Assembly: GCA_025786725.1 (NCBI GenBank)
Contig: JAHLTZ010000146.1
Location: 1-22,076 of the forward strand
Length of the DNA: 22,076 nucleotides
Reading direction: 5' to 3'
From: Syncephalis fuscata
Lineage: Eukaryota; Zoopagomycota; Zoopagomycetes; Zoopagales; Piptocephalidaceae
Under the pieces are notes generated by a model that was not told where the DNA came from, did not search any database, and was given only the letters and a program-made list of their open reading frames with translations. Below are positions 10,103-21,890 of this stretch, in pieces (within the stretch, counting starts at the first letter, position 1; every line of letters starts with the position of its first letter). A program made the position numbers and the translations under genes.

Positions 10103-10168
10103 TAACATGGCAACATCTATAGTACGGATAAAAATAGTATATATTATATAAATGCGCTAGCTGCTTAT

Positions 10169-13100
10169 TTATACATCTTTCGATTCAACTGCCTCTTCTT
10201 GAATAGACGGGACACGTTGCATTTCAGGCGATTGTGCTATCGTAGCATTAGCCGGTAATTGACCATCTGTAGGGTGGCATTCTTCAATTCTCAATGCTTC
10301 AGTGCCGCTCCCTCCTTCTTCTTCTTGTTGTTGTTGTTCACGTACTATTTGATAAAGTTGATTAATTGTTTCAACGCAATGCGTAGCCTCGTTGCGTGTA
10401 TGGAATAGGAATACCCAATAGCCTGCTCTGTCCATCATGCCTTCATCGTCCACTTCTTCTTTATTGTCAATTCGGTAGTCTAATCGTACGCTACATGACC
10501 AACTCGCTGCCGTATAACCTTCATGCGCTTGTTCATCGACCAGCGCTGCACTCCATCCAACACGAGCATAAGTTAGTTTACTAATATTTAATAAAGGCAC
10601 TTTTTTGAATGCTTCAAAACGAGGCACCACTGTCGACATTTTATCACCTTGAACAGGTGTTTTATGGTAGTTGCCAAGCACAGAGTGTGCATCATCAATC
10701 GATGGTGGCCATACATCAAATCGCTCTGTTGTGATATATAGATGCTGTAAAGTGGCCACTAGTGTACACGATCGAATACATTTATCTTGTGGCGATACCC
10801 AAGCCGTTAACCAAATGGGCTCGGGCAACGTTTCAATTAAATTCTCTTCAAAGGCCATTGTTATAGCATCAGATTCTTCAGGTGTCCAAATGGTCTGTGC
10901 CAAACATTCACGCCATAGTTTTGTATCATGTCGAACAAGTTTGTCAAATGATTTACTTTCTCCATCATTTTGCTGCTGTTGTTGTTGTGTAGTCCATTCA
11001 AATTTATGTTGAAGTAAATCTAATATTTCATCACAACGTTCAATATCCCGTATAAATATAGCAATGGATCGTTGATCTTCACTACTACTACTACCACCAC
11101 TGCTACTATTATTATTATTACTGCTATTATCTTGATCACTTTTTGTGGTTGGTGGCTGTAAGTGGAACGTTAGTGATTGCTGTCGAGGACCAACATCGAT
11201 ATGTGCCAATTGATTAGGGGTTATTTTACGTAGAATATGCAAATATTGCTCTGGCCTGCCTTCAGCCACCTTGTTAGTAACACCAAGTAGATTAGGTGCT
11301 ACTACCGGTGCACTATTTGGACTAGAGGCAGTAGAGTCTCGTTGCCATGAAAATGGATTATAAATGGAGGCTGCCGCCGCCACTGCTGCCACACCACCCG
11401 TTAATGGACGGCACAGTTCAACTAGATAGAAGGCCTTGGTTGACAGTGCCAAATAAACGGGTCGTTCAACTGGGCAATGCGTTGGTACATTATTAGACGG
11501 TTCACCTCGTACACGTGTCCATCGAGCTGCTGCTGATGCAATAGATACATTGGGTGGGGCCTGTATAATAAATGAACATGGTATCCACGTCAATAGATTC
11601 TCGCTATCATCTTCAAATACGCTAAGATGAAAATGAAGACGTAGCGAATTGGAATTCGTTTGATAGGGTGGCAATATCGGCTGATAACCAAGCAATGAAG
11701 TAAATACATTTTCATGAGGTACAGCCGCCACTTCTGCTACCCGTCCAGCTAACCGCGACCATCCAGATAGATGCGAAGGTGGCGTTAACGACGACGACGA
11801 CGATAATACAGGACTATTGGCCGAATCTGATGGATCTTTATAATGGCCACCAAGATTTAAAAATGTATCCATTTTAGGCCACGAAGGACTGACCGATGAC
11901 ATTAACGATGCCAATAAACTAGAATCAGTATTACTGGAAAGCTTATCAGCCGAACTAGACAATCCTGCCTCATTAACATTAGACGTATTAGTGTCATGCT
12001 TGTTATCGCTTTGTGGCCTATTTGTATTGGCCGTATTACTATTGGCTGGTGAATTGTCAAAGAATTCAACTAGGAATGTACCGCGGCACTGTGGACATTG
12101 TTTATCTTCAATAATTCCTGATAACCGATTTGCTTCATCAGTGGTTATGTTATTCAACTCATTAGCCATGCCGGTTAAATCATGTTCATGAATACCAATC
12201 CATTGACAACTTAGACATTTGGATTGTTTGCACACTTTGTGTACATAGCCGCCTTCCCAATTAGACTTGTAGGTATGTTCAAATACAGACATTAACTGAT
12301 CGGCCGCTTTGCTATCCATAATACGATAACGCACGGTAATAATTGGAGCAGTTTTTGTTGCTTTAAATCGCAGTTGAAGTAGTGTGGCACCGGCCCGGTC
12401 AGTACCTGCACGGGCCACGTAAATAAGCGTATTCAAACGTCGACGGGCCATTAACTTTTCACCATCTAAATTGATTTCAAGTAATGCTGGATCATTTTTA
12501 GTCTCTACCATTAATTGACGCGACTCAAACGGTACTCTAGAGGCACGCCGATGTAATTTAGCGACTGTTTCTTGTACTTGAGCAATAATGGTTTGTGTAT
12601 CAGCAGTTAATAGTGGCTTGCCTTCATTTAATGCTGATGTCGGTGTACTGGTCGTCAATGATATAATCGGTATAGGCTTAAATGTATGACTGTCCGACAG
12701 AGACCGTTTCATATCCGTGCTATTTTCAGACGTTAATGAAGAGTCATTAAGTAGCAGATCGTCCTTTGATAAACGGCGTTCAGATGGACTAGTATCATCT
12801 TCTTTATCGTCACTAGTGTTATTGCTACTGTTTGATGCCTGTGCTCGCTGCAATCGACTTGCTCTAATACCCGCCAATGTAATCATTGGTTTAGATGCTG
12901 TAGAACTACTTAGTAAATGTTCATTCTGATCATCTCGTATTAATGGATCCACTGATTCACGCCGTCTTGCATTAGGTGTGGGCGATGCTCGTTCACGATA
13001 CTGAATTTCATTATAAACCCGAAGCCAGGTTGAACCAGCCTCATTACGCATCGCTTCAATACGGCGCCTAAACTCATCACCGGGACGTCCTTGAGGTGGT

Positions 13101-15366
13101 GAAGACGTATTTACTTGATGCTGTGACGCTTGTCGATAATTAACCATACTTGAAGGTGAGGCAGCTCTAAGATTATCTACAGTCGCTCGTCGTTGTCGAT
13201 GACGAGGTGTATTAATTCCCTTGGTGGGTGTAGCAAGTCCTTCAGATACTGATGCTTCAAGGCCAATTACTCGATGAACACGTCGAGTCTTGCTGTTATT
13301 ACTACTACCACTATCAGGTCTAGTAGTAGTAGTAGGACTAGGTACGGTATCCATATCTACCGGTGATTCATGGGGATCAATCATAATCATGCTATCCGAT
13401 ATGGTTGTGCCTTGAACATCATCTGTATTTACATCATGTTCATTGTTAGGCCATTCAGCCGTCGATGTCTGACTATTATCCAATGATTCCCATCGATCAC
13501 TGTCTAATGGTAGACTGGAACCGGTTAAATCGCGCGATAATCGACCATCTGGATTATAGGCATCATATGAATTGGGACGTGAACGATTAGGCGAGACTAG
13601 AATGCCTAATCCTGTGCTATCACTGCTTTCTCTCTTTAATCCTTCTTCTTGCTGTGATAATGCCACTAATCGAGTAGGCTTTCGCCGTGGTTTACTTCGT
13701 GGTGAGACAGGCGATGGACTAGATGCTGCACCAACTTGAGTGGCTATAATAGCAGCTGGAATAGCTTCAACGGCATCTGCAGGTCGGTTCTTCATTTGAC
13801 GTCGTTCTATAAACGATGGCGTAGCACCGTCAAGATAGAGTTGTGCACCACCATATAATAATGAAAATATAGTAACTCGATAATATGGCTATATCATATA
13901 TCATATATCATATATAGTATATAGTATATAATACATTATTAATTAATATATACTACATTAGCAATTACTTACTATTTTGACTAATGGATTGCCCTCTACT
14001 TGTAAATGCGATAAATGTAATAGACTAGACAGTCTATTCACTTCGTGTGGATCTTGAATACGGTTATGACTAATATCCAGTCGTTCCAATCGAGGCAATT
14101 GTTCCAAACCCGCAATGGATTGTAATTGATTCGAGGCCAGTGACAACTGTACTAGTGTAGGCAATAATTCACCCACACCAGTTAATGATTCAATCTTGTT
14201 ATGAGATAAATCAAGACTGCGTAATTGACCCAAATCCTTTAACGATAATGGCACTGTTGTAAAAAGATTACGCGATAGATTCAATTCCATACAATGTCGA
14301 ACATATAGAAATGGATGATCAGGAATATCTGTTAATGAATTGTTCATTAAATCAAGAGCAATCAACCGTGGCCACACTTCCATCGGCGATAATTGACACA
14401 GTGCTTCTAGATCCTCTATAGTATATAAATGAGTAACTTATACATATATACATATAAATAAATATAAATTAATTTACCTTGTGTAGATACTGCATTTTCA
14501 CCTTCACTTTCCTTGTTCTTTTCATGTCGCTCATTCATCATACGTTGATGCATTTCAAGTTGTAATGTTTTTAATAACAAATCCTCAACCTTATTTAATC
14601 GACCACGACAACCTACACGTTCTAGTTGTGATTGTAGTCGCATCCATCCAGTTAAGGCTAATGGCGATATTTTAACCACTTCCAGTTGTCGTATATTACT
14701 AAATGCTCCCAGTGATACTTGAATACCTTCTGGTCGATCTGTACCATCATCTGCATCTAATATACGACGTTTACCAAATGGGCCAATACGTACAGCGGCA
14801 ATTTGTTGCATACATTGATGAATAAATCGTACATCTTCTTCGACGGTTGTATGAGGTGCTTCATTCGCCTTATTACTATTACTGCCCGTGGATGACCATC
14901 GAGCAAACCCAGTAAGGAGAGTCATCGCTGTTGATGCCACTGATCGATGTGACGCTACTGATACAATAGAGGGCGGTTTTACTGCCCGTTGTAAGCTTGC
15001 TACGGCAGCTGAAGCAGTATTTGTCGTATCTTTATTCTGTCCTAGTGTTGCTGACTTCGTCATCTGACCTTGTGCCTCAATGTTAGACTCAATGACGTCA
15101 TCCTCCCATTCCAATATAGCAAGTCCAAGCTCTTCAAAACGAGCATTTAAATAAAATAGATGCCATGGATCGACAATAAACGGTGTCAAGTTATTATTGT
15201 TAACACTACTACTACTGCCACTGCCACTGCCATTGCTATAGCCTAGCCATGATACAAGAATATTGGTGGCAGTAGAGGCATTGGACGGATGATGACTCCA
15301 GGTCGACTCATGACTACGCATGTAAGCAGACAGCGTCCGTATAAACTGGTCACCCGTAACGTGCAT
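10169..15366 (-). CDS. LRR / PH-like protein of the STK11IP (LKB1-interacting protein, LIP1) family
   Basis: Exons on the - strand: 15366-14478, 14415-13973, 13888-10169; 1,683 aa. Residues 1-296 resemble the LIP1 N-terminal region. Exon 2 (to residue 444) holds about six leucine-rich repeats, e.g. LRSLDLSHNKIESL and LERLDISHNRIQD. The LRR cap is split by intron 2: VEGNPLVKI then PYYRVTIFSLLYGGAQLYLDG, as in STK11IP and nischarin. A long Ser-rich linker includes STWLRVYNEIQYRE (compare NWLQYRSHL in human). A PH-like segment precedes two zinc-ribbon-like CxxC pairs (near residues 996-1047), then LRLHFHLSVFED and a C-terminal PH-like part with LWRECLAQTIWTPEE. The order matches human STK11IP as I recall it. 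In animals the protein binds LKB1 and acts at lysosomes with mTORC1/V-ATPase (family knowledge); the fungal role is unknown. The frame extends upstream of the ATG only to GTG, so 15366 is the first ATG. The human protein is about 1,100 aa; the extra length is low-complexity linker. Confidence 0.82.
13891..13932. repeat. Heptamer tandem repeat inside intron 2 of the STK11IP-like gene
   Basis: Six consecutive 7-bp units on the + strand: three ATATCAT, two ATATAGT, one ATATAAT. It lies within the 84-bp intron 13889-13972, directly beside the splice acceptor (ATATAG on the coding strand). Length variation here would change intron size only. Confidence 0.85.
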
Positions 15367-15708
15367 TCCTCTAGTTATCACGTATTCAGTCTGATGAAAC
15401 TAGACCACTGCCACAACACCACAAATATTATCAAGTTATACAAAAAAGCGGGAAATAAGAGAAAGAGAAACGGATATACGAATAAATAATGATCAAAGGA
15501 TAATTCATTACATCATTTATTACTATATAATCGTTGTTATTATTATTATTATTGTTATTATTATAGTTACTAATCACCAATCACTAATTATTTATATTTT
15601 ATTACTTATCATTATTAGCACTTTTAATTAATTGGTTGGTATTATTGTTACAATGCCAATCTTTTATAATAAAACTAAAACAAACTAAACATTATTTATA
15701 ATAAAAAT
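15367..15708. other. Intergenic region between the STK11IP-like gene and YAK1
   Basis: 342 bp, very AT-rich, with imperfect TTA repeats (about 15535-15570). It must hold the promoter of the STK11IP-like gene and the 3' end of YAK1 (both on the - strand). TTTATT at 15598-15603 (AATAAA on the - strand) is a candidate polyA signal for YAK1. No gene is seen. Confidence 0.65.
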
Positions 15709-18700
15709 TCAAGTCCGTCGATTGGAATAATTGACTGATGGTGATGCGGACGAAGAAGAAGCAGAAGTAGAAGGGTGCGGATGAGGGGAAGGCAGTGAAT
15801 AGCCAGAAAAGCTTGTAGGCGTAGAAGCACTATTGCTATTATACCGTACAGTTGTTCTATAATCATTGTTATTACTATTACTACCACCACCACTAACCAT
15901 AATCACTTCATCTAGACTAGACCGACTAGTATTACCACTATAATTGGCCGTATTATAACCATGTTGATAGTGTTGATAGGTGGATAGACGAGGAGATCCA
16001 TTACTACCAACACTATAGTGAGACTGATGTGATGGGTGATAATGATGTGATGGAGATGCCTGTTGTTGTTGTGGTGGTGGTGGTGGATTCACATTATAGA
16101 ACTGATGTCGTCCTTCCATTATAATAGATCCAGGTGCTGTATTGGATGCAGATACAACAGGTGCCGATGGACGACGATGACGCCATGCTGTTCTATCAGA
16201 TACACTGCCATTAGTATATCCACTATTACCATTCATTGAAGTAGGTAATGGTGGATATTGACGACTATGATTACTAAATGTCTCTTCTCTATAACCTTGA
16301 TACCAGTCCCGTGGCATCATTTGGGCATAATGTCCTCCTCCACCATTATAATTGGTCGGTAATGGCGGTGGAGGCTGTACTTGATAGTGTTGTTGTTGTA
16401 GTTGTTGTTGCAGCGTTGACTGTACCTCTAATGAATGTCCCATCGATAAACTACGTCCTTTACGATATGCTAATCGAGAAGAAGAGGAAGAAGAGCTAGT
16501 GGAAGGAGATCGAGGTGTTTGAGTAGTAGAAATAGCCGAAGAAGAAGAAGAATGTGGCGGTGGCGGTAATGGTAACTGCGATATAGATGAATAATGATAA
16601 TGCGAAGAAGAGGAAGAAAGAGGCGGCGGTGGATAGTGTGCATGATTCGTTGTAGAGATGACAAGTGTAGGCGATGCGGCGACCTTATTTCGTGTGGCCT
16701 TTATAGATCTACCATGATTACTATTACTACCACTATAATGACTGCCTACATTGTTATTACTACCATGACTGTTATGACTCACGTCGCCATGACCAGCACT
16801 GGGATCTTCACTAACGGTCTTTAACGGCCGCTGTTGTTGTTGTTGCGGTGTCTGTGTCTGTGTCTGTGTCGTCAGTGATAAAGGAAGAGGCGGTGGAGGC
16901 GGCATACTATGGTAGTGTCCATTACCCGTACCAGGCGACATTAATCTTCGCTGTGGTGACTTAGTAGGCAATGGAGGAGAATGAATCTCCATTGATCTAT
17001 AATTAGAAGTAGCACCTGTTGTAGTATTTGTATGAATAGGCGGTGGAGGCAATTGCCGTGGAGACATACGTGCAGTAAGACGTGATACTACCGCAGGTGA
17101 CTCTTCCATCATACTATTATTACCTGTAGATGTATTCAATATACTCATTTGACTAGATGGACGAGAATATCGACGTTCTTCAGGAGAGAATGGAGAAGAA
17201 GAGGTTGGATAACCTGAAGATGGCTGTGATCGATGTTGTTGTTGTTGTTGTGAATAACTATGAGTGGATGTTGTATGATACGGTAAAGATAGATCAATTT
17301 CCATAGGCGCTGCCGTTGAATGATTGGATGGCCATCGAGGTGATGATTGCATTGCCGCATTTGTCTCATCCAATGTCGATCTACGAGAAGTGGCCGGTGA
17401 TAATTGTGGTGATGATGTTGATGATGTCATCGTTTCATCTAATTGAGATCGACGTGATAATGATTGTTTTAATCTTATTGATCGTGATTTACGCTCCTCT
17501 GTGTTACCATTTCCAGTAACAGGCGATGGATGAGATTTACTCGATAAACTAGGCGTATTTGTATTTATACTGCTATTACCGCTACTACCAGCACTGTTAT
17601 TACTATGATGGTTTAGTTGAGTCGTATATCGTCTATTCTCTTCTTTACACTGTCTTTGTTGTTGCCCCTCCAAGCCAGGTGAAGCAGTAGACGGATAGTG
17701 TTGTTGTCCTCCACTGACTTGTCGTCTCATACCTGGTGAATCAGGTGAGGCAGGAGGCCGACTTGATTTAGACTGAAGAGAATATCGATTGGAACGTGAC
17801 CGAAGTATCGACTCTTGTCCATGTCCTGTACTATAAGAATGAGTATGGCTCATTGTAGGTGTAGTGGGCGTTATCTTGCCCATAGACATATTATTAGTAT
17901 TTGAGGTGGAATAACCAGCTCTAGTAGATAATGGCGGTGTTGATTTATCATCAAATCCTTGTTGGTTATAAGAATAAGTAGATACTGGTGGTGGTGGCAA
18001 TGGTGGCAATGGTGGATAGGTAACTGTATTGGACATGTTAGCTGTTGTTACAGCCATTGCGCTATTGTTACTTGAATCCATTTCCATCATAACTGATTCT
18101 TGAATAGGAGCAATAGAATGAGTAGGTAGCTTTGATGAAGATGAAGATGAAGATGGCAATGGTGGTAGAGTTGGTCGAGAAGTATCAACACCTAGAATAT
18201 CATTTTGTTGATGGGTTGAAAACGTCGCTCTTCTATCACGATATTTACGCAATAAAGTGCTATTTTCAATGCTATCATGACTAGTTGATCCACTTGTATT
18301 AACATCATTATCGGGTACTAATGTCGATGTGTTTGTATTCGTATTCATATTCGTATCCGTGCTATGATCATTGTTACTAATATTGGCCTCATTAGTCTGT
18401 TGTTGTTGTTGTTGTTGTTGTTGTTGACTATTTGTTTGATTGCGTCCATATCGGCCATCAACTCGTACATCCATCAACATATCATCAGTTAAAGTGCTAT
18501 TTGTTTCTGTAGTTGAGGCAATTGAATTACTTGCTGAGTGATGAAAGTTAGTCGATTCCCTTTGTTGATGATGTTGTTGTTGTTGTTGCATCTCTCGCTT
18601 CTTTTGTTCAATCTCTTCATTAACAGAGGCTAGCTGATTAATACTCTTTGGTACATTGGACACATTAGATCCACTAACAGTTGATGAACGTGTTCTTCTG

Positions 18701-21491
18701 CCTAGTGATCCTGATCGATGAGTGGTCGTTTCAGTCAAATGAGTGGCATTGGCTGTGGCAGATGGAATCTGGCCTGTAGACTGACTATTGCCACTTTGAT
18801 GATTGACTGTATCAGTATGAGCGGATGCTGTAGTTACAGACTGGTTATTACTATTACTATTATTGCCATCAGTATTACTATCCGATGTATTGGTAGTAGT
18901 ATTGGTGGTATTGGTGGTCGTTTTACTAGTAGTGGATGTATTCGTTGATCCTTGTCCTGAAGTAGTATTGGTATTCTTGACAGAACGAGGAATATTCATA
19001 GGTGGAACAAATTTACCAGTAAATTTCTCTCCTAATATAAATGGATGTAAACGGGCCTGTTGTGGTGACCAGCGTTCAAATGGATTTAGATTAAGTAGAC
19101 CTTGTAGGAAATCAATAAAGGCCAGTCGATTAAGTTTTTCTATTCATTATAATTAATTAATTAATTATGTTATGTATAAATATTTGTTTTTGTTATTTAC
19201 CTCGTTCCATTTCTTTGGCACTTAGATTCTTGCGTATAACCGGATATGTCATAATAATCTCTGGCAAGGTAGTTGATTGAAAATAGCGTTTGGATGGCTT
19301 TTCTACAACATTGCGTTCAGCCATATATCGTTCCATACTCTTTAATTGATAACGAGGCCGTCCTTTCTCCTCAGCCACACGATCAAAAAACTGTGGAGAA
19401 GCCTTGCCAAATTCAATCAATTTTGATGGTGGCATACTAAAAGTAAATATGTTATTAGTATTAATAGTACCATATTAATACATTTGATCATTTAGATCAT
19501 CTACTTACCCAAGCATTTCGATAATACGTGACAATTGGTTATACTCGGAACTGCCGGGGAATATTGGAAGACCAAGGAATAATTCGGCGGCAATACAGCC
19601 AAGTGACCACATATCAATGGCTGATGAATAACTAAAAGTTGAATAGATGGTTGGTATGCATTAAATAACGATTAATGTATTGTATCAATTGAATAGCTAC
19701 TTACGGCAAGCCTAACAGCACTTCAGGACTACGATAGAAGCGTGACTGAATATAAGTGTAGATGGTTTTTGTGTTCATGACAAGCAGAGCCGAAATCAAT
19801 TACTTTGATTGTAGGTGATTGTAAACTATATTAATAGTGCAATATATTCATTGTTAGTCCAATGGCTTTGAATAATATTTGATAGCTTACTTTTTTCAAC
19901 AATACGTTCTCAGGCTTTAAATCGCAATGAATAATACGTGCCTCGTTAAGAACTACTAAAGAATCAAGCATTTGTGAGGTAAATACTCGGACCAGATTGG
20001 TAGATAAACCTCTAAATTGATTCTGTTTGATTAATTCGTATAGATTGACGGCCATTAGTTCAAAAGCCAGACATAAATGTCCACGATGTGTAAAATGGTC
20101 TAGTAACCGTAAAATATGATGTTCATCATTGGGATCGTGCTGATTGTTCAACTATAGTCATTATATCATTCTACTGATTAGTATTGAATACACGTCTATT
20201 TACTAATAGCTTACCAAATCAAGAATCGCCACTTCCATTAAACTTTGGTGATGGTATGCTGGCTTATTCTTGATTACTTTAATAGCCACATATTCTCCAT
20301 TTTTAATATTCTGACATTTAACTACTTGGCCAAATGTGCCCTGTCCCAGCATATCAAGAATACGATACCTGCGATTAATTAAGTAATTAATTACTATAAC
20401 CAATCATTATACATTTGTATGTACTTACTTGTGTCGTTCTTCAGATCCAAGATAATCATTAACACATAAAATATAATCGCCGTCTTCGTTATCGTAGCCG
20501 TCGTTCTTTACTCCTTTCGAAGGTTTAGTAAGCACGCGACGTGGATTATGGGATGCTTCGTAAACGAAATTTGGATTGCATCGGTTATATAACGGCGTGA
20601 TATTCATAGTAATTGCATGCAGTGGCTAAAAGAAGAGAACAGCATCAATACGTGTATTTTGTATAGTACAAATACTGCATATACTTACATTAACAGCTAC
20701 AGCGTCATCGAGTGTTATCCGGCATTTCGACGACAAACCGACCTGCGGTGGTTGTTCCATTTTATTCTGTGCACGACAAAATGCCGAACCTGGATGCATT
20801 GCCACTGCTCCATTTGGCATCGTCGTAATACCAGATGAATTTGATCCAGTATATTGGATATGTGTTGTAGGAAAAGTGCCATGACTTCCTGTGCCTATAA
20901 TATGGTTAATATAATTAATATTGTTATGTATGCTAACAAAACGTAATTATAATACAACGTACCATAAACATTCTGCTGCGACGAGTTGGATGATGTAGTT
21001 GCCATCATAATGGCTGCAGAAGATGACGACGATGGTGTCAAGGATGCAGATGAAGATAATGATGGTGGAATTACGGAAGACTGTTGTTGTTGTTGTGAAA
21101 GCAATAAATGAGAAGCCGTAGCAGTAGAAGAATAATCTGAAGTGGAAGAAGTGCCAATAGCTGGTTGACTCGAGTGATTCTGCGAATAATATTGCTGTCC
21201 CGTTGACGCTCCCATAGGTTGCATTGTAGACGACTGTTGTTGTTGCCGATAAAGCGATGAAGACGATTCATAAGACGATGATATACTACGTGCCGATCGA
21301 GGTGATTGTGAACCAGCGTAGGAAAGCGCTCCCATTCCCGGTGACTGCATACTGTTTAAGGTATGGCTATGGCTATTGTTACTATGGGATGACTGCGAAG
21401 GAGCGGTTGGAGATAGCGGTGAACCTGCAATAGAAACACCGTGTCGCGATTCACGACGAGACCGGGAAGCTAATGTAGTTGCCGAACTCAT
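15709..21491 (-). CDS. YAK1: YAK1-type dual-specificity (DYRK) protein kinase, with two apparent +1 frameshifts
   Basis: Yak1 kinases restrain growth under glucose or nutrient limitation, opposing PKA/TOR (family knowledge). Exons on the - strand: 21491-20963, 20894-20689, 20625-20429, 20368-20215, 20151-19891, 19825-19705, 19631-19509, 19436-19201, 19139-15709; about 1,751 aa if two extra bases are discounted. The N-terminus is Ser/Gln-rich with a PKA-like RRES site (Ser15). Next comes the Yak1 box [16 protein letters not shown]. Kinase landmarks: [10 protein letters not shown] (319-328), VAIK Lys341, HCDLKPEN (Asp439), IDFGSACHE, the DYRK YTY activation loop before [10 protein letters not shown], and IDMWSLGC. 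The domain ends [18 protein letters not shown]6 at 19891-19896 and T5 at 19766-19770 each hold one base too many for the conserved reading frame. The tail of about 1,100 residues is Ser/Asn/Gln/Pro-rich. Typical Yak1 proteins are about 800 aa. Start: first in-frame ATG. Confidence 0.9.
18402..18425 (-). repeat. Polyglutamine-coding trinucleotide tract in YAK1
   Basis: On the coding strand this is a run of pure CAA codons within a Gln tract of the kinase C-terminal tail; another CAA run is at about 18570-18590 and shorter ones occur elsewhere. Pure-codon runs of this kind are prone to length change by slippage. Confidence 0.8.
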
Positions 21492-21608
21492 CGCGTAAAA
21501 ATAGATGAGTGGTAAAGATGAAACAGGTGGTAGCCAATTGTCAATGTTGCAGTAGCATACAATGCTCAACACTAAACTATGTCCTCACTCACCACACGCA
21601 CAATTGTT

Positions 21609-21622
21609 ACACACACACACAC
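21609..21622. repeat. (AC)7 microsatellite
   Basis: Seven AC units about 120 bp upstream of the YAK1 start codon. Confidence 0.9.
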
Positions 21623-21699
21623 TAAATATTGAATAAAAGCGATAATAATAGTGTGTGTATGTAGTTTGATGTGTATTATAGTGTGGAGGTGGTGCTACT

Positions 21700-21890
21700 G
21701 CTACTGTTACTGTTGTTATTGTTATGGTCGTTGTTGTTGTTGCTACTGCTGCTGCTTCCGTCGTCGTTGTTGTTGCTGTTGTTGCTATTGCTGTTGTTGC
21801 AACTATTGTTAACGATAATAGTGGTAATAGCAGTAGTAACGGCAGCAATGGGCAGTAATAGTAGTAATAGTAGTAATAGTAGCTTGCGTA
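21700..21890. repeat. Imperfect trinucleotide-repeat tract upstream of YAK1
   Basis: On the + strand, interspersed GTT, GCT, ACT and later AGT units with few interruptions. It probably lies in the 5' leader or promoter of YAK1. The regular three-base period keeps several frames open by chance. Confidence 0.75.

Noticed and set aside
10671-11012. + strand ORFs inside the STK11IP-like and YAK1 genes
   Set aside because: Antisense shadows of long coding exons.
13891-13932. Short heptamer array as a CRISPR-like array
   Set aside because: No spacers; it is an AT-rich simple repeat inside an intron.
15367-15381. Upstream GTG start for the STK11IP-like protein
   Set aside because: GTG is not an expected start in nuclear fungal genes; the first in-frame ATG is at 15366.
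16470-16664. Leu/His-rich - strand ORF within the YAK1 tail
   Set aside because: Alternative frame of the low-complexity tail exon; repeat-driven.
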